64,000 bases of DNA, from assembly GCA_963691705.1 (NCBI GenBank), contig OY829537.1, positions 71,817,352-71,881,351 of the forward strand, given 5' to 3'. Below are positions 22,557 to 39,096 of this stretch, piece by piece. Every line of letters starts with the position of its first letter. Within the stretch, counting starts at the first letter, position 1. The stretch is from Viola odorata. Lineage: Eukaryota; Streptophyta; Magnoliopsida; Malpighiales; Violaceae. Below the pieces are notes generated by a model that had not been told where the DNA came from, searched no databases, and saw only the letters and a program-made list of their open reading frames with translations. The position numbers were made by a program, and so were the translations under genes.

Positions 22557-23095
22557 CAGTGTTTTTGGAATCGGACCAGACCGGCCGGTTCGGTCCGGTT
22601 CAACCGGATTTTTTAGGTTTCCTGTCTGATTCGACCTATCGGACCGAAATGCATGTCACCCGAGTTGGACCGGTTGAACCGGCCGGTTTTTTACAACCGG
22701 CGAACCATCCGGTTCGATAGCAACCCAACCGGTTCAATGCAAAACGACGCCGTTTTGAATCCAAAATCCAAAATGGCGTCGTTTTGATTTTTTAATATTT
22801 TTTTAATAATTATTTTATTTATTTTTTCTTTTTTAAAAAAAAATGGAAAAATTTATATGCCTGACCAAAACGGAGTCGTTTTGGTTTTGGTTATTTTTTT
22901 TTTGAAAATTTGATGGGCCTCAGAATTTAAAAACCAGCCGCTTCAATCCGGTTAAATTATCTAACATTGAACGGTTCGATGTGTATCCGGTTCAAGACGA
23001 TCCAATGGTTCAACTCGATTTTTTCCAGTTGAACCCGATCGAACCATAAAATTTTTATTTCCGATTCGCTGTTCGATCCGGTTTCAAAAACACTG
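22557..23095. mobile_element. hAT-type MITE with perfect 8-bp target duplication
   Basis: Ends CAGTGTTTTTGGAATCGGAC and, inverted, CAGTGTTTTTGAAACCGGAT. The 8-base TSD CATAAAAG is at 22549-22556 and 23096-23103. The interior is rich in CCGGTT/AACCGG words and holds an inverted pair around AAACGACGCCGTTTT and AATGGCGTCGTTTTG (about 22740-22790). It is 539 bases and non-coding. It lies about 110 bases upstream of the likely MAP kinase TATA box. Confidence 0.9.
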
Positions 23096-23543
23096 CATAA
23101 AAGTATGAAATTAATATAAAAGGGGGAAAAATAAAAGTAGACAGGGTAGAAAACAAACAGATCATCACCTTATAAATTGTTTAAGTAATTAAAATTCAAG
23201 ACCTAAATATAAAAACCCATCTCCCTCTCTCCTCTACTTGCCAGATCCCTCCTCTCCCCCCCCTCTCCCTAGCTTGTGTGGTTGTTTTTGGTTGAGAGAT
23301 TGTTGTGAACCAAACTACTTGGTGGGGTTGGGTTATACTTGTTTGGTTTGGTGAAAAGGAGAGACCTTTCATCTACTACAACACCCCTTGCTTACTTGTG
23401 TTGGGCTGAATCTTTCCTCTCTGTAAGAAGAAAAAACAACAACACACCCTACTGTTTTTATTCTCTAAACAAGACAAACAAGAACAAGAACTAGAAAAAG
23501 GAAAACCCAAGTGTTTGTTTTTCAGTGTTGTTATTGGAAGAAG
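23096..23543 (+). promoter_or_regulatory. promoter and 5' UTR of the MAP kinase gene
   Basis: A TATA-like AATATAAAAACC lies at about 23206-23217. It is followed by a CT-rich stretch (CTCCCTCTCTCCTCTACTTG at 23221 and more) typical of plant leaders. Transcription would start near 23235-23245, leaving a leader of about 300 bases before the ATG at 23544. Confidence 0.5.
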
Positions 23544-28448
<4,905 letters not shown>

Positions 28449-28740
28449 GTTGTGGGTTGGTTTATTTGAGTTTGGCTTCCAGGGGCATTCTGCAATTCAA
28501 ATCCGCAATCAGTCATTCGAGGAGGAGGAGGAGGTGGACAGGGAAGTATTCGAGGATCTGATCGGTGGTAGTCGGTTGAGGGAGGATAAAAAAAAAAGGT
28601 CAGGATGAAATTGGGTTCTCTTGGAATCATGGGGTTTTCAAGGGGTGTAGGCCATACTTGTGCTCTCTCTATTCATGCCCTTGTGTAGCATTCAGCAATC
28701 AATCATTGAATTATGTTATAAATGAAAATAAGTTTCCACG
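28449..28740 (+). other. 3' UTR of the MAP kinase gene
   Basis: Follows the TAG at 28446-28448. An AATTATGTTATAAATGAAAA segment at about 28709-28728 may serve as the polyadenylation region. Confidence 0.4.
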
Positions 28741-28840
28741 GTATCTGTTTATTATTATTATTATTTATTATAGGAGGTGGGATTGACTTAATATCTAATA
28801 GTAGTAGTAATGATGCAAGGTAGTCCAAAATAGTTTGTAC

Positions 28841-28911
<71 letters not shown>

Positions 28912-29611
28912 GTACAGAGAGCTTGAACTCAAACTCGAAACTGAACTCTTTAGTTTTACAAGAAGTAACAATGGGCTACAAAACTCATCGCTGTAAGTTA
29001 TAATATGGCGCGGTCGAAATGTGGTGCATAATGCTCATGAAAAGGGGGCTCGAAATATTACCTGGTTCTTGATTTTTATCGTTCCACTATGGTGAAAATT
29101 GCTCACATGGAAGAAAATGTGATTTTTACTTTTACAAGAATGTTGGTGCAAACTACCATTAGATAGTTTCTTCTTCTAACACTATTCAACTTTGGCAGGA
29201 GCTGGTCAGGAAATTGATGGAACATTCAGAAGTTTGATAGAAGTTTGTTCAAACTACGAATCATGCTTCTGTTGATTAATTGTAACTTGATGCAGTTTCG
29301 GTTAGTTCGTAACTGATCTTGCAAGATACAATAACTATATATTTCACATGACGAATCTATCAGCGAGACAGTCTTGTACACTAAAGAAAATATGAACAGA
29401 CAGTCTTGTACACAAAAGAAAATATGAACTCTCCACGAAAAGGCTGAGTTTTGAGGACTCCATATATACATAAACTGTATAATGGATTATTGCAGGTATC
29501 ATAGCTACTCTCTTAACTTCCAGAGCCTTTTCTTGTTTTTGTTTTCTACATCTTATGCTCTCTCTATATAACAGCAAGACAGGGCTTGTACACTAAGAGA
29601 GTCAGATAAGT
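28741..29611. other. intergenic, with an (AAT)n microsatellite and a 33-base tandem duplication
   Basis: (AAT)n spans about 28841-28911. A segment with GACAGTCTTGTACACTAAAG and AAAATATGAAC is repeated in tandem at about 29364-29430. No gene is recognised between the two convergent genes. Confidence 0.8.
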
Positions 29612-31385
29612 TTAGGTCTTGTACTTAATCCTCAAGGAATCAAGGTATGATTTTCCACGAAGTTCACGAGAAAATAGGCCCCTGAAGTACTCTTGCACTC
29701 CGACTCTCTTGAACAGTGCTGGTGTTTGTTCTGTGATCAAGCTGGGTGCTGGGCCTATTTCACCATCATACCTCGGTGAATGGAATGAGGCGATCGAAAG
29801 TCTCTTGTTTTCTGAATTTACTGTTGCACGATGCTCAATGCTGCGGTATACACCATTAGTTGTAATCTGCAATATAGACACACACAAAGTGCATCAGATA
29901 CCTCATTTAACATTCTTAGAATACATAAAACATCAAGTACCAAAAAGCCACCAAAACCACATCACCATCTATGTTATAAGCTCTAGTTCTACCAACCATT
30001 TTACGCCCATAGCTCCACAACTATCTTATCAGTAAACAAATTGTTAATTTGTGGAATCGCGTTTCATTTATGTATTAAGTTAAATTAAAAAAGAACTGTT
30101 TACCTCCAAGATGTCGCCGATGTTGACAACAAAGGCATTTGGAAGGGGCTTTACGGGAATCCACATCCCATCTTTCCTTACCTGGAGACCTTCAACTTCA
30201 TTGACCTGCAGAAGAATGGTGAGACCTGTGGCATCGGAATGAGGGGTAAGGCCAATGACGTTCTCTGGTTGAGGACATGGTGGATAGTAGTTCATCCTCA
30301 TTGTTTGCCTAATGCCTCCAGAGAACTCCCTCATTTCCTCTGCTTTGATATTTAGCGCTTTAGCCATATTTTCAAGGATAGCTGAGGCTAGATTTCTCAC
30401 TTCCAAGGAGTAGCTCTCCAGGGTTTCTCTGGACAACGAGAGAAATTCTTCCTCAGAGACAATTAACACGCATTTGACTGCAAGCACTTAAAAACCAACG
30501 AATGCATTCAAACAAAAGGATACACGTCACCTGAAAGGGAGAGGGAGCTTTGGCAATAAATGCGGCTTCCTCAAATGAACTGGCTGGGTGACCAAGAAGA
30601 AAAGATCAGCCCAGTCAAGCTTTTGCTCCTCAGAAACAACAAATGCCTGTCCAAAACCTTCTACTTCGCCTGGATTTTGCCAGAATTTTTTCTTGTCCTC
30701 CAGCGGAAGGTCGAAGAAATCCTGGACATCTGTCTTCATTTTCTCTAACAATGAAGAGCTTATTCCATGGTTTACTAACTGGAAACATTCAGCAACAAGT
30801 TTGAGGCTGGTTAGACAACAACACCCATTGAAGGATGGTTACTTTCAAGAAATGACGCCGACATACACCTTATCACGAGCTGGTCGGGTGGGAACACTTA
30901 TCTAAGAAAAAAGGTTCAACATTGATCCCAAGCAAGAAAGATCTAGGCACTTGGCCAGTTTTTATATGCAGGAAAAAAAGAGAAAAAGAGAAAAAGAGAA
31001 AATGGGCAAAACCCATTTGTTTAATCCCAATGGCAAACAAAACAAGAGAAACAACAGTGAGTAAATAGAATTCAATTCTGACATAAACGGCACATATAGG
31101 AGAGAAATGGGTTTTTCTAATTCTCAATGTTACCTGAAAAAAGCCCCAGTCTTTGCAAGCGGAATGGAGGCGGGCCAGTTCAAATTCCATGGAATCATGA
31201 TCAATTAACCTCTGGAAATCGATAACTGGAAGCTGAGGAAGGGAAGCATCGAGAGGAAGGAGAGGAGATTCTTGGGCTGAGCGAATGTATCTTGGCGGGA
31301 CAGTGATCAACGGTTCCTTAGCCAATTCTTGCACACAAGGCACCAGCAGAGAGCTGCCAAGACTCCTTCCTGCTTTCTCATCCAT
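29612..31385 (-). CDS. SRG1: 2-oxoglutarate/Fe(II)-dependent dioxygenase, SRG1-like, 4 exons, 359 aa
   Basis: Exons on the minus strand: 31385-31134, 30778-30531, 30428-30104, 29866-29612; 1,080 bases, in frame, GT/AG introns. Soluble oxygenase of the DOXC class that uses 2-oxoglutarate, O2 and ferrous iron. The N-terminal DIOX_N domain has [10 protein letters not shown] and [11 protein letters not shown] (the latter split by intron 1). The iron site is H230-x-D232 (in [20 protein letters not shown]) and H287 (in [13 protein letters not shown]); the 2-oxoglutarate site R297-L-S299 is in NKRLSIASF. The Met at 31385 ([10 protein letters not shown]) gives the usual family length; an upstream in-frame Met at 31475 would only lengthen the N-terminus. 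The family includes SRG1 and norcoclaurine-synthase-like or codeine demethylase-like enzymes, so the substrate cannot be told. Confidence 0.92.
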
Positions 31386-31481
31386 TGCTTTTCCTCTGGT
31401 CTGTTCTGGTTTTTTGGGTACAAAAGAAAGAAACCCAGCAGGAAGCCCAAACCAAACACCCGCACCATATTTCAAGTCTTC

Positions 31482-31509
31482 CTTTTCCTTTTCCTTTTCC
31501 TTTTCCTTT
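31482..31509. repeat. (CCTTTT)n microsatellite upstream of the dioxygenase gene
   Basis: About five units of CTTTTC/CCTTTT in the region just upstream of the minus-strand start. Confidence 0.85.
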
Positions 31510-31644
31510 GTTGACGATTACGCGTTGGTTTTGTTGACTTGCTTGCTTGCCTTTTCTTTTCTTTTCTTTTATTTTTTTAATTTTTTTTGGTAAAACTTAA
31601 AAGGCTTTTTTTTCTCTGTTTTCAACTCAACTTTTCCTTTTTAC

Positions 31645-31655
31645 AATTTTTATAA
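31645..31655 (-). promoter_or_regulatory. candidate TATA box of the dioxygenase gene
   Basis: The minus strand reads GTTATAAAAATTG about 265 bases before the ATG. Spacing fits a plant promoter with a long leader; no other support. Confidence 0.3.
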
Positions 31656-32510
31656 CGGCCCATTTACCATTTTACCACTTGTCCGAACTTATAATGTGTA
31701 GTGTGCAAAATGACACAACGTTCTTGACGAGGGATCCGGCTCCTCTCAATTTCTTATGTACAAAATAATGAAAAGAAATGATATCGAACCATTCCTCTTT
31801 TTTTCCCGATAAAACTCACTAACTGGAATAAGCTGCCGCACTTAATGGGCATTTCCTAAACTGAGGTCCTGAAAACAAAAACGGTTCAACATGACTCGAG
31901 TCGATCGAGTTTCAAAATTAGCACGCAAAATCCGTACTAGTACTATAAAATTCTTACCATCTTTGAGTTGGTTTTCCACAGTTGCTAACACATTTGTTGT
32001 TGTTGTAAGATCCACGATAATCGCATGCTTCGGTACTACAACCATCCTGTTGAGCGATATAACTTGGCCAATACCTACCAATGCTATTGCCATTTATCCA
32101 AGCCATTCCTAATAAATCCACCACAACTGGGTCTGTTCCCAGAGGAGCTTTAAAGGTAGTCTACAATGTTACAAAGAGAAAATAATAAGATTTCTCTAAT
32201 TAATACAAATAAAAATCCCAAGATCATTTAATTTTAGTAGGAGGGAGTACCTTATACCAAGTCATGTTTCTATAAACGGGAAGATTATCATTTTGCCAGT
32301 TTGTGGAGGACACACCAAAGAGTTTGTCATTCAAGCCATGCAGTCCAATGTGGTATGACCATTTATGGGATGACAAGTGTTTCGTTACGGTTTCGTCTCC
32401 TTTGCGACCAACCAGCTCAACTGGACTTAAAATTCCAATTTGAACAAGATCAAACATGGGACCATAATTCTGTCAACAGCAACAACAAAAAGTTAATAAC
32501 CACTGTCACA

Positions 32511-32829
32511 TGTTGAAACACAATTTCTTATTGTATTAAAACTAACAGGAACATCAACACAAATGAAGAGAAAACTCTATCATCGTAACAGAAATTTCAA
32601 AGAAACGTTTTGGTATTGAGAACCACAAATCTATTTCTTCTCAACTGTTAACGTATTATTTGTGCCATACATTGGTCACTATTTATAGAAACTTATAAGC
32701 AGTTAACTAAGAGCAGTTACAACTGTTTTCTTTAGATAAGAAGAAACTCTATAACTGTTATTGTAGATAATAACTACCAACACATAACTAGATAAGTAAA
32801 CCATATATGTGGCATGCTTATGTCTAACA
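32511..32829 (-). repeat. 3' LTR of the Copia element
   Basis: 319 bases, near-identical to 36439-36757. It lies next to the 3' end of the RT/RNase H frame. Confidence 0.93.
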
Positions 32830-34775
32830 ATCACCCCCTTAATCATGACGTACTGTCTTCACCTCGACCACACCGATCTTTTGCCTCAACTCAATAAATT
32901 TGATGCGACCGAGTGCCTTTGTCAGAATGTCTGCCAGTTGTGCTTCAGTACCAACATACTCTACATTTACTTGGCCGTTTTCAACACACTCGCGGATAAA
33001 ATGATACCTGGTGTTGATATGTTTACTACGGTCATGATGTACCGGGTTTTTGCATACTGCAATTGCAGATTTGTTGTCCACTAGCAACTTTACTTTCCTT
33101 GGTTTTTCTCCCGTCAGATCTTTCAACAGCCGACTGAGCCAGATCCCCTGGCAAGCTGCTGTGGCTGCTGCAATATACTCTGCTTCACAAGATGAGAGCG
33201 CAACAATCTTTTGTTTTTGTGATGCCCATGTGATCAAACTTTCGCCAAAGAAAAATATTGTACTAGTAGTGCTTTTGCGATCATCCGTGTCACCCGCCAG
33301 ATCACTATCACTAAAGCCCACCAGCTCTAGATCCGACGTACTACGCTTCTTATAGCAGCACCCAAAATCAATTGTGCCGCTTATGTACCGCAAAATATGC
33401 TTCATAGTCGCCATGTGTTGTGAGGTTGGAGCCTCCATGTACCTACTGACAATACGAACAACATAAGCAATGTCTGGTATGGTATTCACCAGATATCGCA
33501 AACTTCCGACAAGGCTGCGATATATCGAGGCATCAACTGCGGTACTACCATCATTCTTATTTAATTTCAGGCGGGTCTCTAGCGGCGTCAGACACGAATT
33601 GCATCCTGTCATGCCCGATGCTTCCAACACCTTGCAGGCATAGATGCTCTGACACAGCGAGATCATGTTGGCGTCTTGCTTTACCTCTATTCCCAAATAG
33701 TAACTCAGAAGCCCGAGGTTACTCATGCTGAACAATTGCTGCATTTGTCCCTTAAATTCAGTAATGTCATCTGTAAACGAGCCTGTGATGATCAAATCAT
33801 CAACGTACACACCTACAAGCAAAAATGTGCTGCCCTTCACTCGTTTGTATACTGCATGTTCCAGCAGACTTCGCTCGAAGCCGATTGACACCAGTGTGCT
33901 GTCCAACTTGGAGTTCCAGGCTCGTGGCGCCTGCCGCAGACCATACAGCGCCTTGCGTAATTTGAGTACCATGTGGTTATTTTTATTGTCAATATAGTCG
34001 GGTGGTTGCTGCACGTATACCTCCTCGGCCACTTCACCATTCAAGAATGCAGACTTAACATCCATATGGTGAACTTGCCATCCATCATGAGACGCTAGAG
34101 CAATCAACAGCAATACTGTCTCCATACGTGCCACTGGTGCGAACACTTCATCAAAATCCACTCCCTGTCGCTGTGCATAGCCTTTTGCAACCAAGCGAGC
34201 CTTGTGCTTGACAATGTTACCTTCTGGATCCTTCTTAACCTTAAAACCCCATTTGAGCCCAATGGCAGCCAGTAGGGAGGACAGCAAGCTCCCACATGAT
34301 GTTGTCGCGTATAGACTGCATCTCCTCATCCATGGCGTGTTTCCAGGATGTTTGCTTCAGTGCCTGTTGGATGCTCGTAGGCTCCTCAGCGGCTATAAGA
34401 CAGAGTCCGTTGTACTCTGTGTCTTCCTCGAGTGACATATCACTCACTGGTTGGGCTGTGTTATAGACATTTTGCATTGCTCGGTATCGTAATGGTACGC
34501 CTTCTGAGTCACGCTCACCGTCTGTAGATGGTGTCACCCACTCCACCCCATTTAGTGCACCTCCTGCTGATGTTAAAGGTGAGCGCGGTTCTGCTGTCTG
34601 CGGTGCCATTGGACATACATCGTTGATAGGTTTAATGCCGAATGTGTCAGTAGTATTGGAACTAGGCGAGGAGGATGTCATCACCCAATTCCATTGTTTC
34701 TCTTCCTCGAACACAACATCACGTGTTATATGAAGTTTCTTTTCATTCGGGTTATAAACTCGGTATGCCTTTGAG

Positions 34776-35047
34776 CCCTCCTCGTAGCCAATGAACACCA
34801 TTGGAGTAGACATATCCGACAATTTTGTCACACCTAGGCCAACCTTCTTGACGTGTACTACACATCCGAACGTGCGGAGATAGCACACATTGGGCTTCCT
34901 CTTGTACCACACCCTCCTCGTAGCCAATGAACACCATTGGAGTAGACCTATCCGACAATTTTGTCACGCGTGGGCCAACCTTCTTGGCGTGTACTACACA
35001 TCCAAACGTGCGGAGATAGCACACATTGGGCTTCCTCTTATACCACG
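34776..35047. repeat. 136-base tandem duplication in the Copia integrase
   Basis: 34776-34911 and 34912-35047 are two copies starting CCCTCCTCGTAGCCAATGAA with several differences. As 136 is not a multiple of 3 the frame is lost after the first copy. Confidence 0.92.
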
Positions 35048-36423
35048 CCTCATACGGTGTCTTGCTGTAGAGGCTACGTGTTGGTGCACGGTTCAGAATG
35101 TGTACTGCGGTTTTTACTGCTTCTCCCCAGAACATGATTGGCACACTCATACTTTTCAGCAGACTGCGTGCCATCTCCATTACTTTCTGATTACGACACT
35201 CGACGATGCCGTTTTGCTGTGGTGAATAGGGTGCGGTGGTGAAACACTTGATCCCAAGTTCGTTACAGTAATCGCTGAACTCGGTGGAGTTGAACTCCCC
35301 ACCACGGTCAGTGCGGAATACCTTGAGCTTGGATTTGATCTCGTTCTCAGCAATGGCCATGATCCTTTTGAAGGACTTGAATGCCTCAGCCTTTATTTTA
35401 AGCACTTCCAGCCATATGTACCTACTATGATCATCAACGATTAATAGAAAGTAATGTCCACCACCAGGTGTGGCTGGGGAGATCGGGCCACACAGATCAC
35501 CGTGGACCAATTCTAGTCTGTGCTCAGTGCGGTATGTCGTGGCGTGTGGGAATGATGCTCGATGTTGTTTGCCGAGAACACAGCCATGGCAGAACTACTC
35601 AACGTGATTGATGCCGGGTATTCCATCCACCATCCTCTTGGAGCTTAGATTGTGCAAAACGCGGAAGTTGATGTGGCCATAGCGAGCATGCCAGCGCCAT
35701 GCCACGTCGTTCACCTTTGCTAGGAGGCACACCGGTGTGGTCAGTTTCAGGTCCAATGTGTACAGCCTATTCCTTGATCGATGCACATGTGCTAACAGTA
35801 GTCGCATTTGGTCAAAGATGCACAGTTCCCCATCTTCGATGACGATCTTGCAGCCATTTTCATCGAGTTGACCGAGACTGACAATGTTGCTGCGAAGTTG
35901 GGGTATATAATAAACCTTGGTGAGCACCCGGTGCTCCTTATTCTTGCATTGGAACATCACAACACCTTTTCCTTAGATTTCTACCTCCGAACCATCTCCA
36001 AATTTTACAGTACCCTTTACTGTCTCATTAAGCGATGCAAACATCTACTTGGCTCCAGTCATATGATTGCTAGCTCCTGTGTCGAAGTACCACACATCGT
36101 TGCCACTATCTATTGAGAGCGCATTCTCCTCATTGAGGAACACCGTCTGTGGTGTGTCTACAGCCACCTGGATGTGCTCACAATGCTTACCAATCAGGAG
36201 TGCTGGTGTGTCGTCTTGCACTTGCGTCAAAGTTACCGCTTCCTCGTGCTCGATCGTCTCACTGTCCCTGAATTTCATGGACACACAGTCCATATGCAAC
36301 GTCTGCTTCGTTGCCTAATGGATACGCTTGGACATAAAGTCTAAACCCATAAGCATGGTCATCACAGCATCCCATGCTTGCTTAGCTGTGTCTTTCACAG
36401 CAAAAATTCCCAACATTTCAGAT

Positions 36424-36437
36424 GGCTCCGCTACCAC
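36424..36437 (-). other. Copia primer binding site
   Basis: The minus strand after the LTR reads AG TGGTAGCGGAGCC, resembling the initiator-tRNA-Met type TGGTATCAGAGC with two changes. Confidence 0.6.
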
Positions 36438-36438
36438 T

Positions 36439-36757
36439 TGTTGAAACACAATTTCTTACTGTATTAAAACTAACAGGAACATCAACACAAATGAAGGAAA
36501 AACTCTGTCATCTTAACAGGAATTTCAAAGAAACGTTTTGGTATTGAGAACCACAAATCTATTTCTTCTCAACTGTTAACGTATTATTTGTGCCATACAT
36601 TGGTCACTATTTATAGAAACTTATAAGCAGTTAACTAAGAGCAGTTACAACTATTTTCTTTAGATAAGAAGAAACTCTATAACTGTTATTATAGATAATA
36701 ACTACCAACACATAACTAGATAAGTAAAACATATATGTGGCATGATTATGTCTAACA
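36439..36757 (-). repeat. 5' LTR of the Copia element
   Basis: 319 bases. On the minus strand it starts TGTTAGACATAATC and ends GTGTTTCAACA. Confidence 0.93.
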
Positions 36758-38657
36758 TCGCACACCCTTTTAAAATTTTTGCGTGACGTGGGTTTGGGAC
36801 GAGATGTGAGATGAAACCTGACTCATCTCACATAATGCAATGAAGTTGCCACCCTATTTTTGTTTCGGTTTAGGGAACCTAAACTCATGGCATAAAAAAA
36901 TAAAAGTTAAGGCAAAATGGGTCTGAACCCGAGAACAGTGGTTCGGGGTCAATTTATGGACTCGGGAAGGTGTTAGGCACCCGAGTCACATCCTAAAAAG
37001 GTTACCGGATAAACGAGTTGTTGAAACATGTTTGAATAAAAAAGTCCTAAATTAGTGATCATGGCCAACAGATTAAATTTTAACAATTTTAAATAGTCAT
37101 GCATACGAGTGTATATGCAAAAAAGCGTGGAATAAATAAAAGGGTGAGAAATATTTACTTGATGAAGGGTACGGGTTGATTTACCCCTTTGATCGAGATT
37201 ATCGGTACGAGAAGAGGATGATCGATGAATGATTAAATATTTGACGATTGTTGTATGCGAGCGAAAATGATTATCTAAACACGAGTAGAATAATTATTTA
37301 AACATGCAAAGCGTACGAAAATAAACAAGCATAAATAAATAGTACAAGCATACGAAAATAAATAAACAGAACAAGCATACGAAAATCGGTACGAAAAATA
37401 AACGCAACGGGCCGAAAATTGGACTAGGCCCAGAAATTGGGCCCACTAGCTGGGCCCAAGCCCTTTTTTTTCTTACGCGCAGGCCCAACTTTCCTCATGC
37501 TTGGCGCACAACGCCAAGCCTTCTTTCCTTCCGTTTGGGCCAGCAATAGCACGGTCCATCATTAATTAAATGAGGCCATCCCTCACTATTCATCATCTCC
37601 CTCCCTCGTTTGTGTCCCTTCTCCAACAACAAAACAGAACAGTGGCCATGGCACAACAGAGCACGGCAACGGAGCAGCATGAGCAGACCAGCGGCGTCGG
37701 CGGAGCGCGTCTTCGGCGATGGCGGAAATAAATAAATAACTATGCAGAAATGAAGGAAAAAATAAATAAAGAGAGAACAATGGAGGATAGAGTTCATGAG
37801 TTGGCTCCTCTATCCCCATCTTGCAGCTTGAAGTTTGAGGGGTATTTATAGGGGAGTTAAGTCGGTTGAGGCCAAGTGACGTCGACGAGATGATGTCGAG
37901 CGATGACGAGAACTTGATGACGAGGCAGCTGTGTGTGGCTGAGAATAATTGGAAGCTTCGAGGAAGAAATTGCTTGGCTGAGGATGGATGAGCAGGTTTG
38001 AAGAGGGAGTAGGCTTTTGAAAAACATGGAGACAAAGAAGATGAGGCATTAAATGAAACTTGGAGGCTAAGGGGAGATCCGTTGGATGAGTGAAAAAAAG
38101 GTCAGGGTGATCAACGATGATGATGAGAATAAGAGGGGAAAAATGCTTATTATTTGTTTATTTGGTTCGAGCTAACAGTATGAGAAATCTCGCCTGCAAA
38201 TGAATAGAAACTCGAACTGAAAATGCTAAAACTTAGAATAAAATGAAATGAAATTATTAGTACACAGTAAATGGCGAAAAGTTCTCCATACAGTTCGACA
38301 AAAAAAATTATTTGTAAGCGACAAAAGTTCGAGCGTAAGAAAATGCTAGAATAAAAATTGAACGAAACACAAGAAGATAGCGCGAGTTATAAAAATAATA
38401 AAAAATTAGTAGCTAATGAGCGAAATTGTTCGACCATTGGTTTTGAAAATTTACTCTGAACCGATATGAGTTCGAACGGAAAAGACGATAAAATTGCGAA
38501 AAAAGTATGAAATAAAATTTAAATAACATTAAGCGTAAAAATAAACATCAGTTGGAGGAAAATAAACGGAAGTACGATTTTTGAAAAATTGATGATAAAA
38601 AATGTAAAAACGTTTGGACGAAGAATTTAAAATCAAAAATTGGGTAGCAACAACCAC

Positions 38658-39096
38658 CTTTTGCATTCCTACCAGGTTCAAGTTTGAAGTAGCAAAGATG
38701 ATTTTGACAAAAAAATTTTAATTATCATTATAGCAAGTTTTGCTTGAATTAATTGAGGAGTAACAGATAAATATATAATTATACCTGCAACCCAACAGTA
38801 GAACTTAGTAAAGAAATAACATTTTTGCCTTGGTTCAGTTTCACCTTTTGCTAAAAAACATAGTTAAAAACTCCATATTCTGCCCATTGAGAACCTAATC
38901 ATGGTCAAATAAATATAAATTAATTGCAAGAATATTTTTTAAAAATATTAAATAATTAATATACATTTATTTATTTATTTTATACACTGCCATCATCTTT
39001 GCTAACATGCACGCTGTTAATTAGAACAAAATAAATAAAATATTATTAATTTATTAAAAAAATATAAGATAATATGATAATAAAACCTGTATATTA
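38658..39096. other. intron-like AT-rich stretch of the beta-galactosidase pseudogene
   Basis: Lies between the TSD of the solo LTR and the exon ending WYMTR. No coding match seen. Confidence 0.5.

Larger units (their letters stand above)
32839..36438 (-). pseudogene. Copia gag-pol polyprotein, decayed
   Basis: Read from right to left on the minus strand: a short gag remnant (AVKDTAKQAWDAVMTMLMGL) directly after the PBS, aspartic protease DTGASNHM (about 36075-36050), GAG pre-integrase domain (HARYGHINFRVLHNL), integrase with DHSRYIWLEVL, TDRGGEFNS and PYSPQQNGIVE, then RT with HHMDVKSAFLNGEV, ALYGLRQAPRAWN and YVDDLIITGS, then RNase H with SDSDLAGD and SSCEAEYIA. RT/RNase H is one open frame (34329-32839). 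Lesions: a stop near 36302, a TAG at about 35594, a 136-base tandem duplication with frameshift in the integrase C-terminus (34776-35047), a frame change at about 34240 and loss of most of gag including its zinc knuckle. Confidence 0.9.
32511..36757 (-). mobile_element. Ty1/Copia retrotransposon, defective, nested in the solo LTR
   Basis: Two 319-base LTRs (32511-32829 and 36439-36757), both TGTTGAAACA...TGTCTAACA on the plus strand, differ at about 10 positions by eye (about 3%). The flanks TCACA and TCGCA form a 5-base TSD with one change. The internal region codes on the minus strand in Copia order: protease, integrase, RT/RNase H. Most of gag is deleted. Confidence 0.93.
32504..38652 (-). 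mobile_element. Ogre-like solo LTR inserted in the beta-galactosidase gene, interrupted by a Copia element
   Basis: On the minus strand it starts TGTTGCTACCCAATTTTTGA at 38652. The conserved 3' block (GGTGTTAGGCACC at about 36970) runs to 36758, and the last seven bases lie across the Copia insertion as TGTCACA (plus strand, 32504-32510). The 5-base TSD ACCAC is perfect: 32499-32503 and 38653-38657. Without the Copia element and its duplicated bases the LTR is about 1.9 kb. A minus-strand TATAAATA lies at 37850-37843. No internal region is present. Confidence 0.88.
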
